Origin: Isochrysis galbana
Taxonomy: Eukaryota; Haptophyta; Isochrysidales; Isochrysidaceae
Assembly: GCA_018136815.1 (NCBI GenBank)
Contig: CM030931.1
Coordinates: 3,522,111-3,586,110, forward strand
DNA: 64,000 nt
Reading direction: 5' to 3'
Shown: piece by piece, positions 22,112 through 37,235 of the stretch
How positions within the stretch are numbered: position 1 is the first letter of the stretch
Layout of the letters: every line of letters starts with the position of its first letter
Notes under the pieces: generated by a model
Databases searched by the model: none
What the model saw: the letters and a program-made list of their open reading frames with translations, nothing else
What the model was told of the DNA's origin: nothing
Translations under genes and position numbers: made by a program

Positions 22112-25100
22112 TGGCGCCCGTTTGGCGCCGCTTTGGCGCTTTGGGCTTGGGCCCCAGAGCCAGAGCCCCACGGCAGCACGGTAGCCAGTGGCCGGTGGTA
22201 GTGGAAGTACTAGTACTAATACTCAGATGGCTTTTATTATTTTTACGGGAGCCTGCGACGGGGAGCAGGGGGAGGTATAATTAGGTGCTTAGCTGTACAT
22301 ACAGGCTGTATGCCTGGGTCTTAATGCGGTCGGCGCAGCATTCCCCCCCCCCCTGCTGAAGCGGCAGAGTTTCTGGTGCGGTGTACATAGGGCGTTGTCT
22401 TCCGAAAAGACGCCGAGTTGTGAGCTTTTGGCCATCCGGAAGTGCCCGCGATGTCGGATGTCGGGTAGAGCGCCTGTCTTTCCCATGGTCGAGAAGTGAA
22501 ACGGGTGGGCTGCGGCGCCGATCTGGCGCGTCTCTCGATCTCGTGAGCCGAGTCGCAGCCGATCTCTCATCGCCTTCTCGATCTCATTTTGTCGCCCTTG
22601 TCTCCACAGACCGATGGACCGACGGACGTCACCAGCACGAGGTGATATCGTAAATGATGACATTACTCACATTATCTCCGCTTGCTGACTGGGGAACGGC
22701 TGCTGGTTTTGGGGGGTGGCACAACGGGATATATATTGAATAAACAAATACTTTTCTCACAGTGCCATCGCCGGCTTGGGCCGGCTTGGGCCCCGAGCGA
22801 CCGCTGGCTTCGGGAGGGGGGGGCGGGGGGGGCGGGGGGGGGGGGGGGCGGGGGCAGGGGGGGAGGAGGGGGGGGGGGGCGGCACCCGGGGAGAAAGCCG
22901 CGAGAGGCGTGGCGGGAGAGGAGAATTCTCTCGGGGAAGAATTAGAATAGGTGAGGGCCTGGCGCAACAACCGTAATGCGGCGACCGGGAAACATCAGTT
23001 CTCTGTCGTTCACCGACAAATGATTTGACAACTCTACGATAGATAGATATAGATTTATTTATCATAAACATATCCTTAAATTATGTTACGAATAGTGCCC
23101 CCAGCGCCCTTTCAAACATGCCACACACACTAGAAATCAGGCTCTAGACGCGCACATATGGACTGCCTGCGCGTCGCCATGCGGCGCACAGACAGTCCAT
23201 ACACATATCTTACGAATACACACGCGCACTGCCCCCCCAATTCGACCCCTTCGAGCCCTGTAGCCGATCTGCTGACCGGCCGCGCCTGCCAAGAGAGACG
23301 CCAACTCTGACTTTTCAGCCAGGGAAGCTTGCTGCGAGGCGGGTGTGGGCTGGGGCGGGGTCAGGTGCTGGGTATGGCACACTCAGGCCAAGGCCGGGCG
23401 GGGAGCTCGCGCTGCGCGCGCGCTGCTCGCACCTGCGCACCTGTCGAGTCGAGCGGAGCCGGAGGGCTCTGAGCCACTCCGTCGCGAGCGGCACCGGCGG
23501 CTAGCGCGGCGCTTTGGCCCTCCTCCCCACCGGGAGTCGGGTGAATGAAATTCTGGACTGGGTCGGGCAACCCCATTTGGGTGTCTGGACGGGGAACGAA
23601 CGGCGAACGAAGGGCTGTGGGGCGGCGAGGCGCTCCTAGCGGCCCTAGTGTGTTGGGTTTTAAGAGATTGTTAGACCTACAAAGAACTCTTCCCTCAGGG
23701 AGGGAGCCTAGGCTGCTTGAGTGCAGCGACGCAGCGAACAACGACGGACAACGAAGCTGAGAACAACAGGATACACCGACTCACGAACACACCGGAATCA
23801 TTCACCCAAACCAAGCAAATTATCAAGCAACCGCGACCCCAAATCACCGATAACTCAAACACGTCGCGAGAGACGGAGAGAGAGAGCGAGAGAGAGAGAG
23901 AGACTCCGCAGCGACGGCCGGAGCGTGTCTCCCTTGTAACTTCCCACGTAGCGGAGAGTCCGAAGGGGAGCGTCATGTCGCGCGACCACGGCGATCACTT
24001 TGGATACAGATCGCAACGAGATATCTTCACGACAGAAGAAATCTTGCCGTTGAGCATGAACCTTCTAGACGCTTCTAACGAACGACCCTGAATAGCAACT
24101 AAGGGGAAGAAACACCAAAGGGGCCAAGGGCTTGCATGTAACTTGCATCAAGGGGAAAGATTCCCTCACCTAAGAAGCGAACCTACACCGATCTCCAAGG
24201 GCCAAGGGGAGATGGCAAATTAAACCTCAAATCTCGAGCGGATAGAGCAACCGACTCGCTCGCCAAACACCTTGACCGAGAAGAAAGAAGCAAGGACCTA
24301 CAAGCCAAGGGTAGCGGACCTAGGGAATGTGAGAGGAAATTTCCGAACGCCAACGCCAAACGCCGAACGCGGGAAGGCAACGAAACCCTAACTAGGCCAA
24401 GCAGAACCTACGAAGAACAGGAACAGGCCTGAACGACAACGACGAAAGTTAGCAGGTCCCAAGAAAGAACCGGAACTCAACAAGAAACAACAAGCCTTGC
24501 AAGAAGCTAAACAAGCCTTCACAAGGTAACTCGAGAGCCTGAGACAAGCGCGCAGCGAGTGACAGGCGACCTGGCTCCTTTGGGTCAAGATTACCCGAAA
24601 GGAGGAAACCTGGAATCTAGACCTGACAAACAGGCTAGAAAGAACGAAACGAGAACCCGAATTCTAGGTCGCTAGGGACGAACCCTACCAACCTAGATGT
24701 ACCTGAGCTTCGCCGTGTGGCCGCACGACGAAGGACCTGGAAATAAGAGCCTAGAAATCGCATCATCTAGGATGAATGCGACAGCACCTGGCTTCTGGCG
24801 CTCGTCTGCGCGCTGCGAAGGAAGGGGGGGTGCGAGAACGACCTGGAGGCGAGCGCGGCGAGCGTGAAGGGGCACATCGCGGCAGGCAGCGTGGGGGGGA
24901 CTTACCTTTGGTGTTTGCCGCGCGAGTACACCCCTGTGGCAAGCTGGGCTGCCAGAGAGGAGTGGGGGAAGGGGGGGGGAGGGGAGCGGCGCGCGGCGGG
25001 CCTCCGCGGCCGCTGCAGCGGGTTAAGTCCCCGGCACCCGGGGAGATAGCCGCTGGAGCGAGCCCTTCTTGTCACTTTTTGGTACCAGATCTCCCGCTGT

Positions 25101-25776
25101 GCTCTCGCCGAGATGCCCGGGAGATTTCCAGCAATCTGAAAGACTTCAGCGTCTCATACCGCTGGAGAGATACCGACTTTCGAGGGGCTTGCTATGGGCA
25201 CTCGAGCTCCTCAGGCGCCTTGAGGAAGACATTCCTCGATTGGCGGGGCGGAGTTTTCATATTCAACTCGCCAGCGGTCCGGCCTCTTCAGCAGGGGGGG
25301 GGAAATGCTGCGCTATGCATGCCTTCATGTGTCGTGGCTTGGTATTGGTGCATGGCGGCTAGCTACTAGGTGAACTATCTAGTGTAGGTGTCGTTACGCA
25401 CGTGCCTCGTATGATAGCGAAAAGCAAGCGGAAGCCTCGAGCCATATTGCGAAACTCACATATCGAACTCGCCACTCTCAATTGCATGCTAAACAGACCC
25501 ATGGGGATTTGAAAGTGACTCTCAATAATAGTGGTGAAAAGCTGCGTTTGCGGCTGCGTCCGTTGTAAAAGGTTCGTCTTCAACGGTACGTCCGATGTAA
25601 AAACAGAATAGCCAGCTACTCTACGTGGTAGGCAGCCAGTCTTGCTGCATCGCGGCTGATGCAAGCGCATGCAGTGACCAATAGGTGCCAGCATGAAGAT
25701 ATTCTACTCTTGGCTGCGAGCTAAATGTGTCTCCGTTGGCCCCTGACCGGCTCCACGACCGTCCCTCCCAAACAGC
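22112..25776. other. Long gene-poor region with poly-G tracts and a decayed repetitive sequence
   Basis: 22340-22356 is a poly-C tract inside a block that is repeated inverted near 25285-25320. 22790-22890 is a long G tract. 23155-23210 holds a hairpin with TATGGACTG/CAGTCCATA arms. 23640-24720 is moderately AT-rich and reads as several short Lys/Glu/Arg-rich frames in a row with stops between; it looks like decayed coding sequence, perhaps of a retroelement gag, but no domain is recognisable. 24830-25380 is GC-rich without a convincing gene. Confidence 0.35.
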
Positions 25777-27556
25777 TCATTCCACCTTGCGTGCCTTGCT
25801 CAAAGCGGACTCGTACTCGAGCGCTTTGATGTTGTACTTGACGCACTCGTAGAGGTTAGATTCGCGATAGAAAAGGTTGTGCTTCTTGAAGAACTCGCGG
25901 CAAAAGGGCTGCGCCTTCTCTAGGTGGCCAGTCGGCATCATCGGCCACAGATGATGCTCCGTCTGGAGCGAGATGTAGCCTGTAAGCACGTTAACCAAGT
26001 AGCCGCCTGTGATGTTACGCGAGGTGAGCGCCGTTTGCTCGACCAGCGTCATGCCATGCTTGCCCCCATCGAGGATGTCCTCGCCGTAATGGGTCGAGAA
26101 GACGACGATGCCGGTGAGGAAGCCCCTGCACAGCATAGTGAAGAGCAACCAAGCCATCTGTCCGCGAAAGAGGTAGAAAAGCGCGGCATAGTGGCCGGCC
26201 AGCAGCAGCCATGAGCCCCACATCTTGGCAAATGGGCGGGCCGCTAGGTACTGGATTGACTCGAAGCGCCAGTACATGTCCATAAGCGACATGGCCGGAA
26301 CGTAATAGTATTGCTGCCACCGTTGAGCCGCGTTGAGCGCGGCGGCAATCTTGGGGTTGTTACGCACGTAGGTGAGCACCGGTGCTGTCATGATGTCGGG
26401 GTCGTTTCCATGCTCGTTGGTGACCAGGTGGTGCGTGTTATGCCGAGCTCGCCACCAGTCTACAGTGTAGCCCTGCCAGGCACCGAGCGCATAGCCCATT
26501 GCGTTGTTCCAGCCGACCAACTTGTCGTTGCTGCCCTTAAAAACGGCGTGGTGCAGGTAATCATGCGACGTCCAGCCACTCATGTAAAAGCTGAAGGCAA
26601 CAAGGAAGCTGCCGAGCGCGGGCCACCCATTATGAAGCAAGTAGAAGCCGACTATGCCAGGAAGCAGTGTAATGCCGAGCTTGACGACCTCATCAACGGG
26701 GTGCGGGTCAAAGCAGCCGATGTCGTGCAGCTTTTGTGTGAGCGCGGCAAAGTCCTTGCCGATCTCTGACTGCGATACCTCGTCCTCTTTGGGCGCGTCG
26801 CGGGCACCTTTGGCCATCGCACGCATCTTTTTGTGGGCTGTTGCGGGTGATGTGGAGGTTGGGAGGGATGGTGAGCTCACAAACGTGAAGTGAAAAGATG
26901 GTGAGCTCACAAACTCTCCGCCTCCGGACAGCTGCTCGAAAGGCAGAGCACTGCACAGAGCGATTGTTGCAACGGCTAATCGGTTGGAAGAGCGCAAGCA
27001 ATGGCAGGCAATGGCAGGATACAGGTAAAGCTGCCTTGTTCCTCGCCATTCTTGGTCAAACAAGCATCAGGCAGTGTTGCGAGATTCGCGCAAGAAGGCA
27101 GGCAAGTCACACGCCACCCCTTCCCTCTACCAATACCTTACCCTCCGTCGAGTGGCACGCCTCGTGAAAGCAACCACGAAAGGCGATGACGTCGCCTCTT
27201 CATTCGCCCTCAGGCATGGGATGCATCTCAGACTGCCCACTGCTGCAAGATTCCCCTTGCGTGCGTCCCGTGCCCCCTCCCCCCTCCCTTCCCCTTTCCC
27301 GCGCCTCCGCCCCCCGTCAGTCTCCCCCCCTCGCCCAAATCCAAGCGAGGAGCCTGTGTGACGGCTGCGCACCCTCTGGCGAGTGATACATCTCGAACTG
27401 CTCGGTGGCGTCCCTCTGGTGGAAGATTCGGAGAGCCTTAGCTCCGCCTGGGTGGCTCTTGGAGAAGGCGGAGACATCGAGGACCTTGCCGTAGAGGTGA
27501 ACCTCGATCGACTCATTGCGGGACAGCCGCGCCGCACCGTCGCCGCCCTTGCCCAT
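25777..27556 (-). CDS. Cytochrome b5 front-end fatty acid desaturase
   Basis: Two exons, 27556-27373 and 26837-25777 (minus), encode 414 aa; the 535-nt GT-AG intron splits a codon (MYHSPE|AHKKM). Exon 1 is a cytochrome b5 domain with the haem motif HPGG and FEMYHS. Exon 2 is the membrane desaturase: first His box HDYLHH, second box HNTHH (in RARHNTHHLVTNE), and third box QTEHH, where Gln replaces the first His, the hallmark of front-end enzymes. Four hydrophobic segments flank the boxes. Such enzymes insert a double bond between the carboxyl end and an existing bond (delta-4, -5, -6 or -8) using electrons from the fused b5 domain, in the ER. Haptophytes use these for EPA/DHA synthesis. I cannot tell regiospecificity from sequence alone. 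Confidence 0.93.
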
Positions 27557-28396
27557 CGTGTACCGAGGGTGAGAAGGGGAAGAGGGAGAAGGGGGAAGGA
27601 AGGGGGGTGGGGAGGGGGAGAGAGTAGTGGGGAGGGGGAGCTGCGCGGCTCTCTCTCTCTCTCTCTTTCCAGGAGACTTTCCCCCCCACCCTCTCTCCTC
27701 TCTCCTCTCCTCTCCTTGCCTCCTCTCTATCACTCTCTCCTCTACAAAACTCTCCCTCTCCTCTGCTCTCTCCTCTCCTCTGCTTCTTCCTTTTCTTCCT
27801 CTCCCCTCCCCCCCCTCTCCTCCCCTTCTCCCCGCTCTCCTTGTTTTCCTCGCTCCCCTCGCCGCTCCCCCCCCTCCTCTCTCTGCCACGTGCAGTACAC
27901 GAAAGATCAGCCGCTTTCATACGAATAAAGAGAGAGGGGGCCGGGGGAGAGCAGCACCTACACTCCCCCGCTCTCTTCTTCGTCGTCTCTCGAAATCTTC
28001 TCTCTTCTTCCCCTATGGCTTTTTCCGCTACATCGATGTCGTTCTTCCTGTTATCTCAAAACATCTCTCTCCAGGAAGCGAAGGAAATGCGAGTTGAGAG
28101 AGTGAGAGGGACTCGAGGAGAGAGAGAGAGAGAGAGAGGAGAGAATCCACCCTCGACGACGTGCCGCGCCCCGCACCTGACCACAAAGAAGAGAAGTTTG
28201 TTTACCCTCCTCCTCGTGATATCCCCACGAGCCAAGAGGCGCTGCGGCTTGCTTCTTCACCTCTTCAAGCCCCGGTAATTCCCTTCTCTCACGCTTACTC
28301 CCACGCGGGCCGCGGCGCGGACCGCCTCACACACAAGAGAACTCTCTCTCTCTCTCTCTCTCTCTGTCTGTCTCCCTCTCCCTCTCCCTCTGCTCC

Positions 28397-28432
<36 letters not shown>

Positions 28433-28653
28433 CCCCCCCCCCCCCCCCCCCCCCACCTCCCTCCCTCTTTCTTCTTGCCGCATCTCTCCCGTGAGCGGCG
28501 GGCGATCGCCCCACCCCCGCGCCTCACCCGTCTAAGGTTAAATCGATACGGCTAAGGCCCCGGGCGGGGGGGGTCGTCCAAGGTTCGCCTCTCCGGCCCT
28601 CTCCGGCCCTCCCCACCCTGCTGGGGCCTCCCTGCAAATACGCAAATACGGAC
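27557..28653. other. Low-complexity CT/GA and poly-C leader region
   Basis: 27560-27890 is a C/T tract acting as the leader side of the desaturase; 28110-28140 is GA repeat; 28340-28430 is CT repeat followed by poly-C to 28455. Open frames here are low-complexity artefacts. Confidence 0.5.
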
Positions 28654-28677
28654 GGCCAAATACTTAAGTATTTGGCC
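28654..28677. repeat. Perfect 24-bp palindrome
   Basis: GGCCAAATACTT followed immediately by its exact complement. It lies in a patch of repeated CAAATAC words (28630-28710). Its function is unknown; it may be the centre of an old inverted-repeat insertion. Confidence 0.6.
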
Positions 28678-28830
28678 TGTAGCCGAATACATTACAAATA
28701 CATTCGAGGCCTACAACCTACTTTTACACTTTTACAGATGGTCCTCCGCCCACTCCGTCCAAGTTCAGGCAAGGCTTGCGACGGGCCTCCTCTCTTCTTT
28801 TCTCTTTCTTCTCCCCTTCCCCCTCTTCTA

Positions 28831-29218
28831 TAGCCCGGTCACTCACTCATTTTAACCACTATTTCCCACCTCCCCTGGGTGTCCAAGGATTCCTTAGGGT
28901 CCCCCCCTACCTGCCCCGCCAACTCCCTCCCCCCTCCGAACGACCCCCTCCCGCCCCACGAAGGGCAATGGCGTCGGTGAGGGACCCCCCTCCCTTCCCC
29001 CGCGCGTGGCGGGCTATTTTGGGAGATTGGGGCGGGCGCTCACGGGAGGGAATCAGAGTGGTGAATGTGGGGCGCATCACTATTAGAAACGCGGAGCTTC
29101 CGCGACGTCCGATCGCCCGCGATCGGCCGAAGAATGGCCTGGAGGTGGTGGCCATGCAGAGCCCAGAGCTCTCGCGAGCAGGGTGGGGGGTGACTAGTAG
29201 GTCGCACGCTGGTTCTTG
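28831..29218 (+). repeat. Dispersed 390-bp repeat, inverted partner at 55002-55413
   Basis: Starts TAGCCCGGTCACTCACTC, continues TTTTAACCACTATTTCCCACC, a CGGAG/CCTCCC stretch, GGGAGGGAATCAGAGTGG, and ends ATCGCCCGCGATCGG...GACTAGTAGGTCGCACGCTGG (words quoted separately). The two copies match nearly base for base over most of their length, in opposite orientation. The start alone also occurs at 20010 and 54826. No coding capacity is conserved. Confidence 0.75.
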
Positions 29219-29597
29219 AGGGTCGCACACACTCGTACTAACCCGTCCTGGCCCCTCGCACCGCAGGAATGCCTCGATTCGATCCGGCCCGACGCCCAGG
29301 GCCACGGCCCGATTGACGTCGAGAAGCGCTCGCTTGGACGCCTGGAGGTGCAGCTCCTCATGTGGCCGTGCGGTGCGACGGGCTGGTCGCGACCGGCCCG
29401 TTCAGGGCCTGCTTGTAACCCTCAAAGCCTCCTGGCCCGGCCCCACGCGTTCGCGCCCACCGTTGATCCGAAATTTTGAGAGCTAGTGTGTGGCGTGTTC
29501 ACCTCTCACCTCCGCCTTCACCGCAAAGGCGTGCGCCGTGGCCGCTAGGTACATGGATTTGGCTCCTGGGGCGGAACCATTTCATGTGATGAGATTT
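29219..29597. other. Spacer before satellite
   Basis: GC-rich spacer with no recognisable gene. The frame 29216-29479 has no family features. Confidence 0.3.
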
Positions 29598-31024
29598 AGA
29601 TCGCCCTAAGCAAGCTGAGGGGCAAGAGAGCGCCAGCGGCAAGCGCAGTCGCGTGCGAAAGTTGGGCACTCTGGCCCATTCGGCCCCCTTGGTCTTGTTG
29701 TCGATGTTGCGCAGGGCCAACTTCGACGCGATGTGTGCGGCCGGCGGCGGCGATTGGCGTGGCTGCTAGGGCGGCATCTTTGCAAGTAATGCCTGTTGTG
29801 TCATTCTATCTTAGTGGATGGCCGAGAAGGCGCCGGCAGCGCGCCCGGTCGCGGTCGAAAGTCGGGCACTCGGCCCGTTCGGCCCGGTGACGTTGGCGTG
29901 GTCGTCGGCGCCACACACGGCCGACTATGGCGCGATGCGCGCGGGCGGGGGCGGCGATTGGTGTTGCTGCTAGGGCGGCATATTCGGATATGGTGTCTGA
30001 TGAGCCAATCTATCCCAGTGCAAGACCGAGAAAGCGTCGGCAGCGCGCCCGGTCGCGGTCGAAAGTCGGGCACTCGGCCCGTTTGGCCAGGTAACGTTGG
30101 CATAGTTATCGGCGCCACGCACCGCCGACTATGATGCAATGCGCGCGGGCGGCAGGGGCGATTGGCGTGGCTGCTAGGGCGGCATATTCGGATATGGTGT
30201 CTGGTAAGCCAATCTATCCCAGTGCAAGACCGAGAAAGCGCCGGCAGCGCGCCCGGTCGCGGTCGAAAGTCGGGCACTCGGCCCGTTTGGCCAGGTAACG
30301 TTGGCGTAGTTTTCGGCGCCACGCACCGCCGACTATGATGCAATGCGCGCGGGCGGCGGGGGCGATTGGCGTGGCTGCTAGGGCGGCATATTCGGATATG
30401 GTGTCTGGCAAGCCATTCTATCCCAGTGGGAGACCAAGAAAACGCCGGCAGCGCGCCCGGTCGCGGTCGAAAGTCGGGCACTCGGCCCGTTCGGCCCGGT
30501 GACGTTGGCGTGGTCGTCGGCGTCACACACGGCCGACTATGGCGCGATGCGCGCGGGCGGGGGCGGCGATTGGTGTTGCTGCTAGGGCGGCATATTCGGA
30601 TTTGGTGTCTGGAAAGCCATTCTATCCCAGTGCAAGACCGAGAAAGCGCCGGCAGCGCGCCCGGTCGCGGTCGAAAGTCGGGCACTCGGCCCGTTTGGCC
30701 AGGTAACGTTGGCGTAGTTTTCGGCGCCACGCACCGCCGACTATGATGCAATGCGCGCGGGCGGCGGGGGCGATTGGCGTGGCTGCTAGGGCGGCATATT
30801 CGGATATGGTGTCTGGCAAGCCATTCTATCCCAGTGGGAGACCAAGAAAGCGCCGGCAGCGCGCCCGGTCGCGGTCGAAAGTCGGGCACTCGGCCCGTTC
30901 GGCCCGGTGACGTTGGCGTGGTCGTCGGCGCCACACACGGCCGACTATGGCGCGATGCGCGCGGGCGGGGGCGGCGATTGGTGTTGCTGCTAGGGCGGCA
31001 TATTCGGATTTGGTGTCTGAAGCC
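29598..31024. repeat. 204-bp satellite, six units plus one diverged unit
   Basis: The anchor CA(T/A)TCTATC starts at 29802, 30006, 30210, 30414, 30618 and 30822: a period of exactly 204 bp six times. A more diverged unit fills 29598-29801. Two unit types can be told apart: type A (CAAGACCGAGAAAGC...CCCGTTTGGCCAGG) in units 2, 3 and 5, and type B (GGGAGACCAAGAAA...CCCGTTCGGCCCGGTGACG) in units 4 and 6 and, less exactly, 1. Units 3-4 and 5-6 form a nearly identical 408-bp dimer, so the last expansion was by A-B pairs. Because 204 is 3 x 68, an open frame runs through on the minus strand (29801-30934), but the pattern is that of a satellite. Confidence 0.9.
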
Positions 31025-31392
31025 GCTCGCTTCGTGACGATGACCGCATTGGAAATGACCTCAAGACTGCGTGAATAATGTCATGAAAATCATAATAATT
31101 AGCTTTGGCGGCTGGGTGGGCGCGGCCGGCATGCGCAAGCAAAATCCCCACCCCCCCTCCCCCCGGCCCCCGGAGTTTCGCGCAAGTTGCGCATAATGGG
31201 CGATTTTGAGCCCAAATTTCGCGAAAGTTTTTTCCCCACAGAAGTGGCCCAAGTTTCGAAATGAGTTTCACGAAACTCTGACCTGGCCCTACCCCCCGCG
31301 CGGAAGTCCTTCAACGTCCTTCAGCGGTGTCCCTCAGCGCGTCCTTCAGCGCTGTCCCCCAGCGCGTCCCTTAGCCGTGTCCTCCAGCTGCG
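31025..31392. other. Spacer with CGAAATTTCG-type words
   Basis: 31185-31275 carries the CAAATTTCGCGAAAG / AAGTTTCGAAATGAG words shared with other intergenic regions. 31310-31385 has a short tandem CCTTCAGCG-type repeat. No gene was found. Confidence 0.4.
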
Positions 31393-31803
31393 GAGGCAGG
31401 ATTTTAACAGTAGGAAGAGGCAGGATTTTTAACGGTAGACGGAGTGCGGAATTTAACGGTAGGCGGAGTGCGGAATTTAACGGTAGAAGAAGAGCGGAAT
31501 TTAACGGTAGAAGAAGAGCGGAGAGGAGAAGGAGCGGGGCTCGATCGAGCAACAGAGCGCAGAGCGCTCCGTCAGCAAAAGGTTGGTGGAGGCGGTGGGT
31601 TGAACCACTATGCCACGCGAGAGTTTTCGTAGCCATAGGGCCGATGGGAAGGGCTGAAAACCGCCCTATATACTCTGGGTTTTTTCTCTTCTTTTTCACT
31701 CTTCTTCTTCTTTCTTCCTCTGTCCTCTGTTCTTTCTACTGCTCTACTGTATTTCTTTACTGTTATTTTTCTTTTTGCCTCTGAGACATCGCGAATGCGA
31801 CAG
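31393..31803 (-). repeat. tRNA-like dispersed repeat, copy 1 (B box deleted)
   Basis: Aligns with 59871-60337 over its whole length. Minus-strand order: CTGTCGCATTCGCGATGTCTC at the 5' side (quoted only in part), a GAAGAAGAAG tract, TATATAGGGCGG, then TGGCATAGTGGTT (A-box-like, 31603-31615), then a tail of repeated CTACCGTTAAA words. Relative to copy 2 it has lost about 24 bases that include the B box, so it cannot be a working Pol III gene. Confidence 0.65.
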
Positions 31804-32510
31804 TGGTGGGTGGTGGCTATGTGGACCCCTCATGCTCATGCATGCGACGCGCCGCGGCGGTAGCGACCAGCGCCGTGCACCACGCCTCATGCTACACGTC
31901 CAACAGCTTGCCAGCTCCATGTCTAGGGTGTTGTGGGATTCACCTATGTGTTGTTACGGGATATGAGCTGGGACCACTCCACTGTTCATGGGCTATGGCG
32001 AAGATGTTGGCTGTTTCGGCCTAGAAGGACTCCATGTCCATGTCAGGGATTATACCACTACCCACTACCATCATTTGCACCCACAGACCAGATCCCCGCT
32101 CAGCTGCCGTCAGCGTCCAACGCCATGGAATTCGGGTCAAGTCCGCCTGTGCTGGGCTGGAGGGTACACATGCTTCAAGGCACATCTCTTACTTGGGGGG
32201 GCTAGCCCCATTTTGACCAAAATACAAGAGGGAAGGGCTAGGGTGTCAGGAATTGAGTACAATAGACACCGAGCACTCTAACAACCTCTGGACTTGAGAC
32301 CAAGGGGAATCTGAATCTAGCAACAAGGGGGGGGGGGGGGGGGGGCGTCCGATCTTGTCGAAGTGTCCTCGACGCGGCAAATGGCCACCCACAAGATTCA
32401 CTCCCTCTCGNNNNNNNNNNNNNNNNNNNNNNNNNNNNNNNNNNNNNNNNNNNNNNNNNNNNNNNNNNNNNNNNNNNNNNNNNNNNNNNNNNNNNNNNNN
32501 NNNNNNNNNN
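31804..32510. other. Spacer and 100-base assembly gap (32411-32510)
   Basis: 31804-32300 has no recognised gene. 32326-32345 is poly-G. 32411-32510 is N. Nothing on the left of the gap continues the alanyl-tRNA synthetase that enters it from the right, so the join may skip sequence or be wrong. Confidence 0.5.
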
Positions 32511-36044
<3,534 letters not shown>

Positions 36045-36470
36045 CGCCGCCGAGAGGATCGAGAAGGAGCCAGAGCAAGAGGTGTGGCTGAGGGGCGGGG
36101 AGGAGAGGGGGGGAGGAGAGGGCGGGGGGAAGAGAGAAAGAGAAGAAGAGAAATAGAAAGAGAGGAGTGAGGGGGGGGGGGAGCGGGCGGGAGCGGGCGG
36201 GGGGGGAGGGGGGGGGGGGGGGGGGGAGGAAGGGAGAGGTGGGCAGCGGAGCGGAGCCACGCGCGCGCGGAGTGGGGGGGGGGGGGGGCGGGGCGCGGGA
36301 GGGGGCGGGAGAGAGAGCGCGGGCGCGAGCTCCACGGGAGTAAAGCTCGTAGGGCGGCGCGTGCGAAGCTTCTACTACAAAACGTGCTATTTATGTATAG
36401 AGGCTGCCGCTTCGTGCGCGCGCCCGCTTCGTGGGCGTGCCCCTGTGCCCCTGTTCCCCCCCAGGCAATC
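36045..36470. other. Divergent upstream region of alanyl-tRNA synthetase
   Basis: GA/poly-G purine tracts (36090-36320) that are the CT-rich 5' leader of the minus-strand gene. Nothing else is recognised. Confidence 0.4.
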
Positions 36471-37162
36471 ATGGCCCCCAGGAAGCCCGCCAGCAAGCCC
36501 AAGCCGCCGAGGGGCCACTACACAGTCCATGCCCGCGATACGCGCGCAGAACAGCGGGCGCGCGTCGTCGAAGACGTGCGCAGAGCAGCCGCGCACTGCC
36601 ACTCGCACAGCGTTGGCGTAAGCATTTACAGAATGATTGAATCAATTGATCCAATCTTTGCTGATGAGATCAACCTCAACTTAGATGGCAAGCTTTGCCG
36701 ATGCAGGCTACTAGCTTGATGCTAGGAGGCGGCAAGCTTTTCCCAGCTTTTTGCTGCGCGGAGCGCGGAGCGCGCCCGAGCGTGCGGCGTGCGGGCGCGG
36801 GGGGTGCGGTCGGGGGGGGCGCGGGGGGCGCGGGCCGGCGCGAGGGGCGAAAGGGGGGGGGGGGTCGCAAGAGGACGCGGGAGTACTACTGTATTTATTC
36901 TAAGTGTACATATATACGTCGTAATGGGGCAATCTTTTTTAAGTTTTAAGATTGATCTTGCTGTCAATAGATGGACCAAGCTTTTGACCAAGCTTTGGTG
37001 TAAATCTGATCAATCATCAATCTCCATCTTTCCCAGATTCTGAGCAATCATTCGGTAAATGCTTACGTTGGCGTCAAGGCCGCGCTGGCAACCGGGCATT
37101 TCCCGGAGGCAACGCGCGGCAAAGTGGCGTGGGAGCTGAAGAGGGGCACCTCTGATGACTGA
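36471..37162 (+). pseudogene. Small basic reading frame split by a MITE insertion
   Basis: ATG at 36471 begins MAPRKPASKPKPPRGHYTVH, then a helical segment with EQRARVVEDVRRAAAHCH, to ...SHSVG at 36617. If the 449-bp insert (36618-37066) and one copy of its 6-bp target duplication are removed, the frame continues at 37073 as VKAALATGHFPEATRGKVAW and ends ELKRGTSDD at a TGA (37160-37162), 78 aa in all. A relative of its middle part (VLEDVRRAAEH) is readable at 48240-48285, so the sequence is multi-copy and may itself come from a transposon, perhaps a DNA-binding N-terminus. No function can be named. As it stands it is broken. Confidence 0.5.
36618..37066. mobile_element. 449-bp MITE-like element with TIRs and a 6-bp target site duplication
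   Basis: Left end GTAAGCATTTACAGAATGAT (36618-36637) mirrors the right end ATCATTCGGTAAATGCTTAC (37047-37066); the 22-bp TIRs differ at one base. The flanks are GTTGGC on both sides (36612-36617 and 37067-37072), a clean target duplication. The interior has a long poly-G-rich middle and no transposase, so it moved with help from another element. Confidence 0.75.
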
Positions 37163-37167
37163 TAGAC

Positions 37168-37235
37168 GACTCCCTCGACTGGCAAAAAGCTTTCGACAGA
37201 GTGAGCTGGGAGTTTTACCACCTCGCCCTACATGG
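37168..37235 (+). mobile_element. LINE reverse transcriptase scrap
   Basis: The frame reads DSLDWQKAFDRVSWEFYHLA and then LHG before a TATATGC repeat. 'D.(E/Q)KAFDRV.W.FL..L...G' is the catalytic-region entry of L1-type LINE reverse transcriptases. Only about 23 codons survive. Confidence 0.65.

Noticed and set aside
22682-22976. Gly-rich frames
   Set aside because: Translation of a long G tract.
29801-30934. 377-codon open frame on the minus strand through the satellite
   Set aside because: It exists because the unit length is a multiple of three; other frames are also partly open, composition is Arg/Pro-rich as expected from GC-rich DNA, and no domain is visible. Reported as a repeat.
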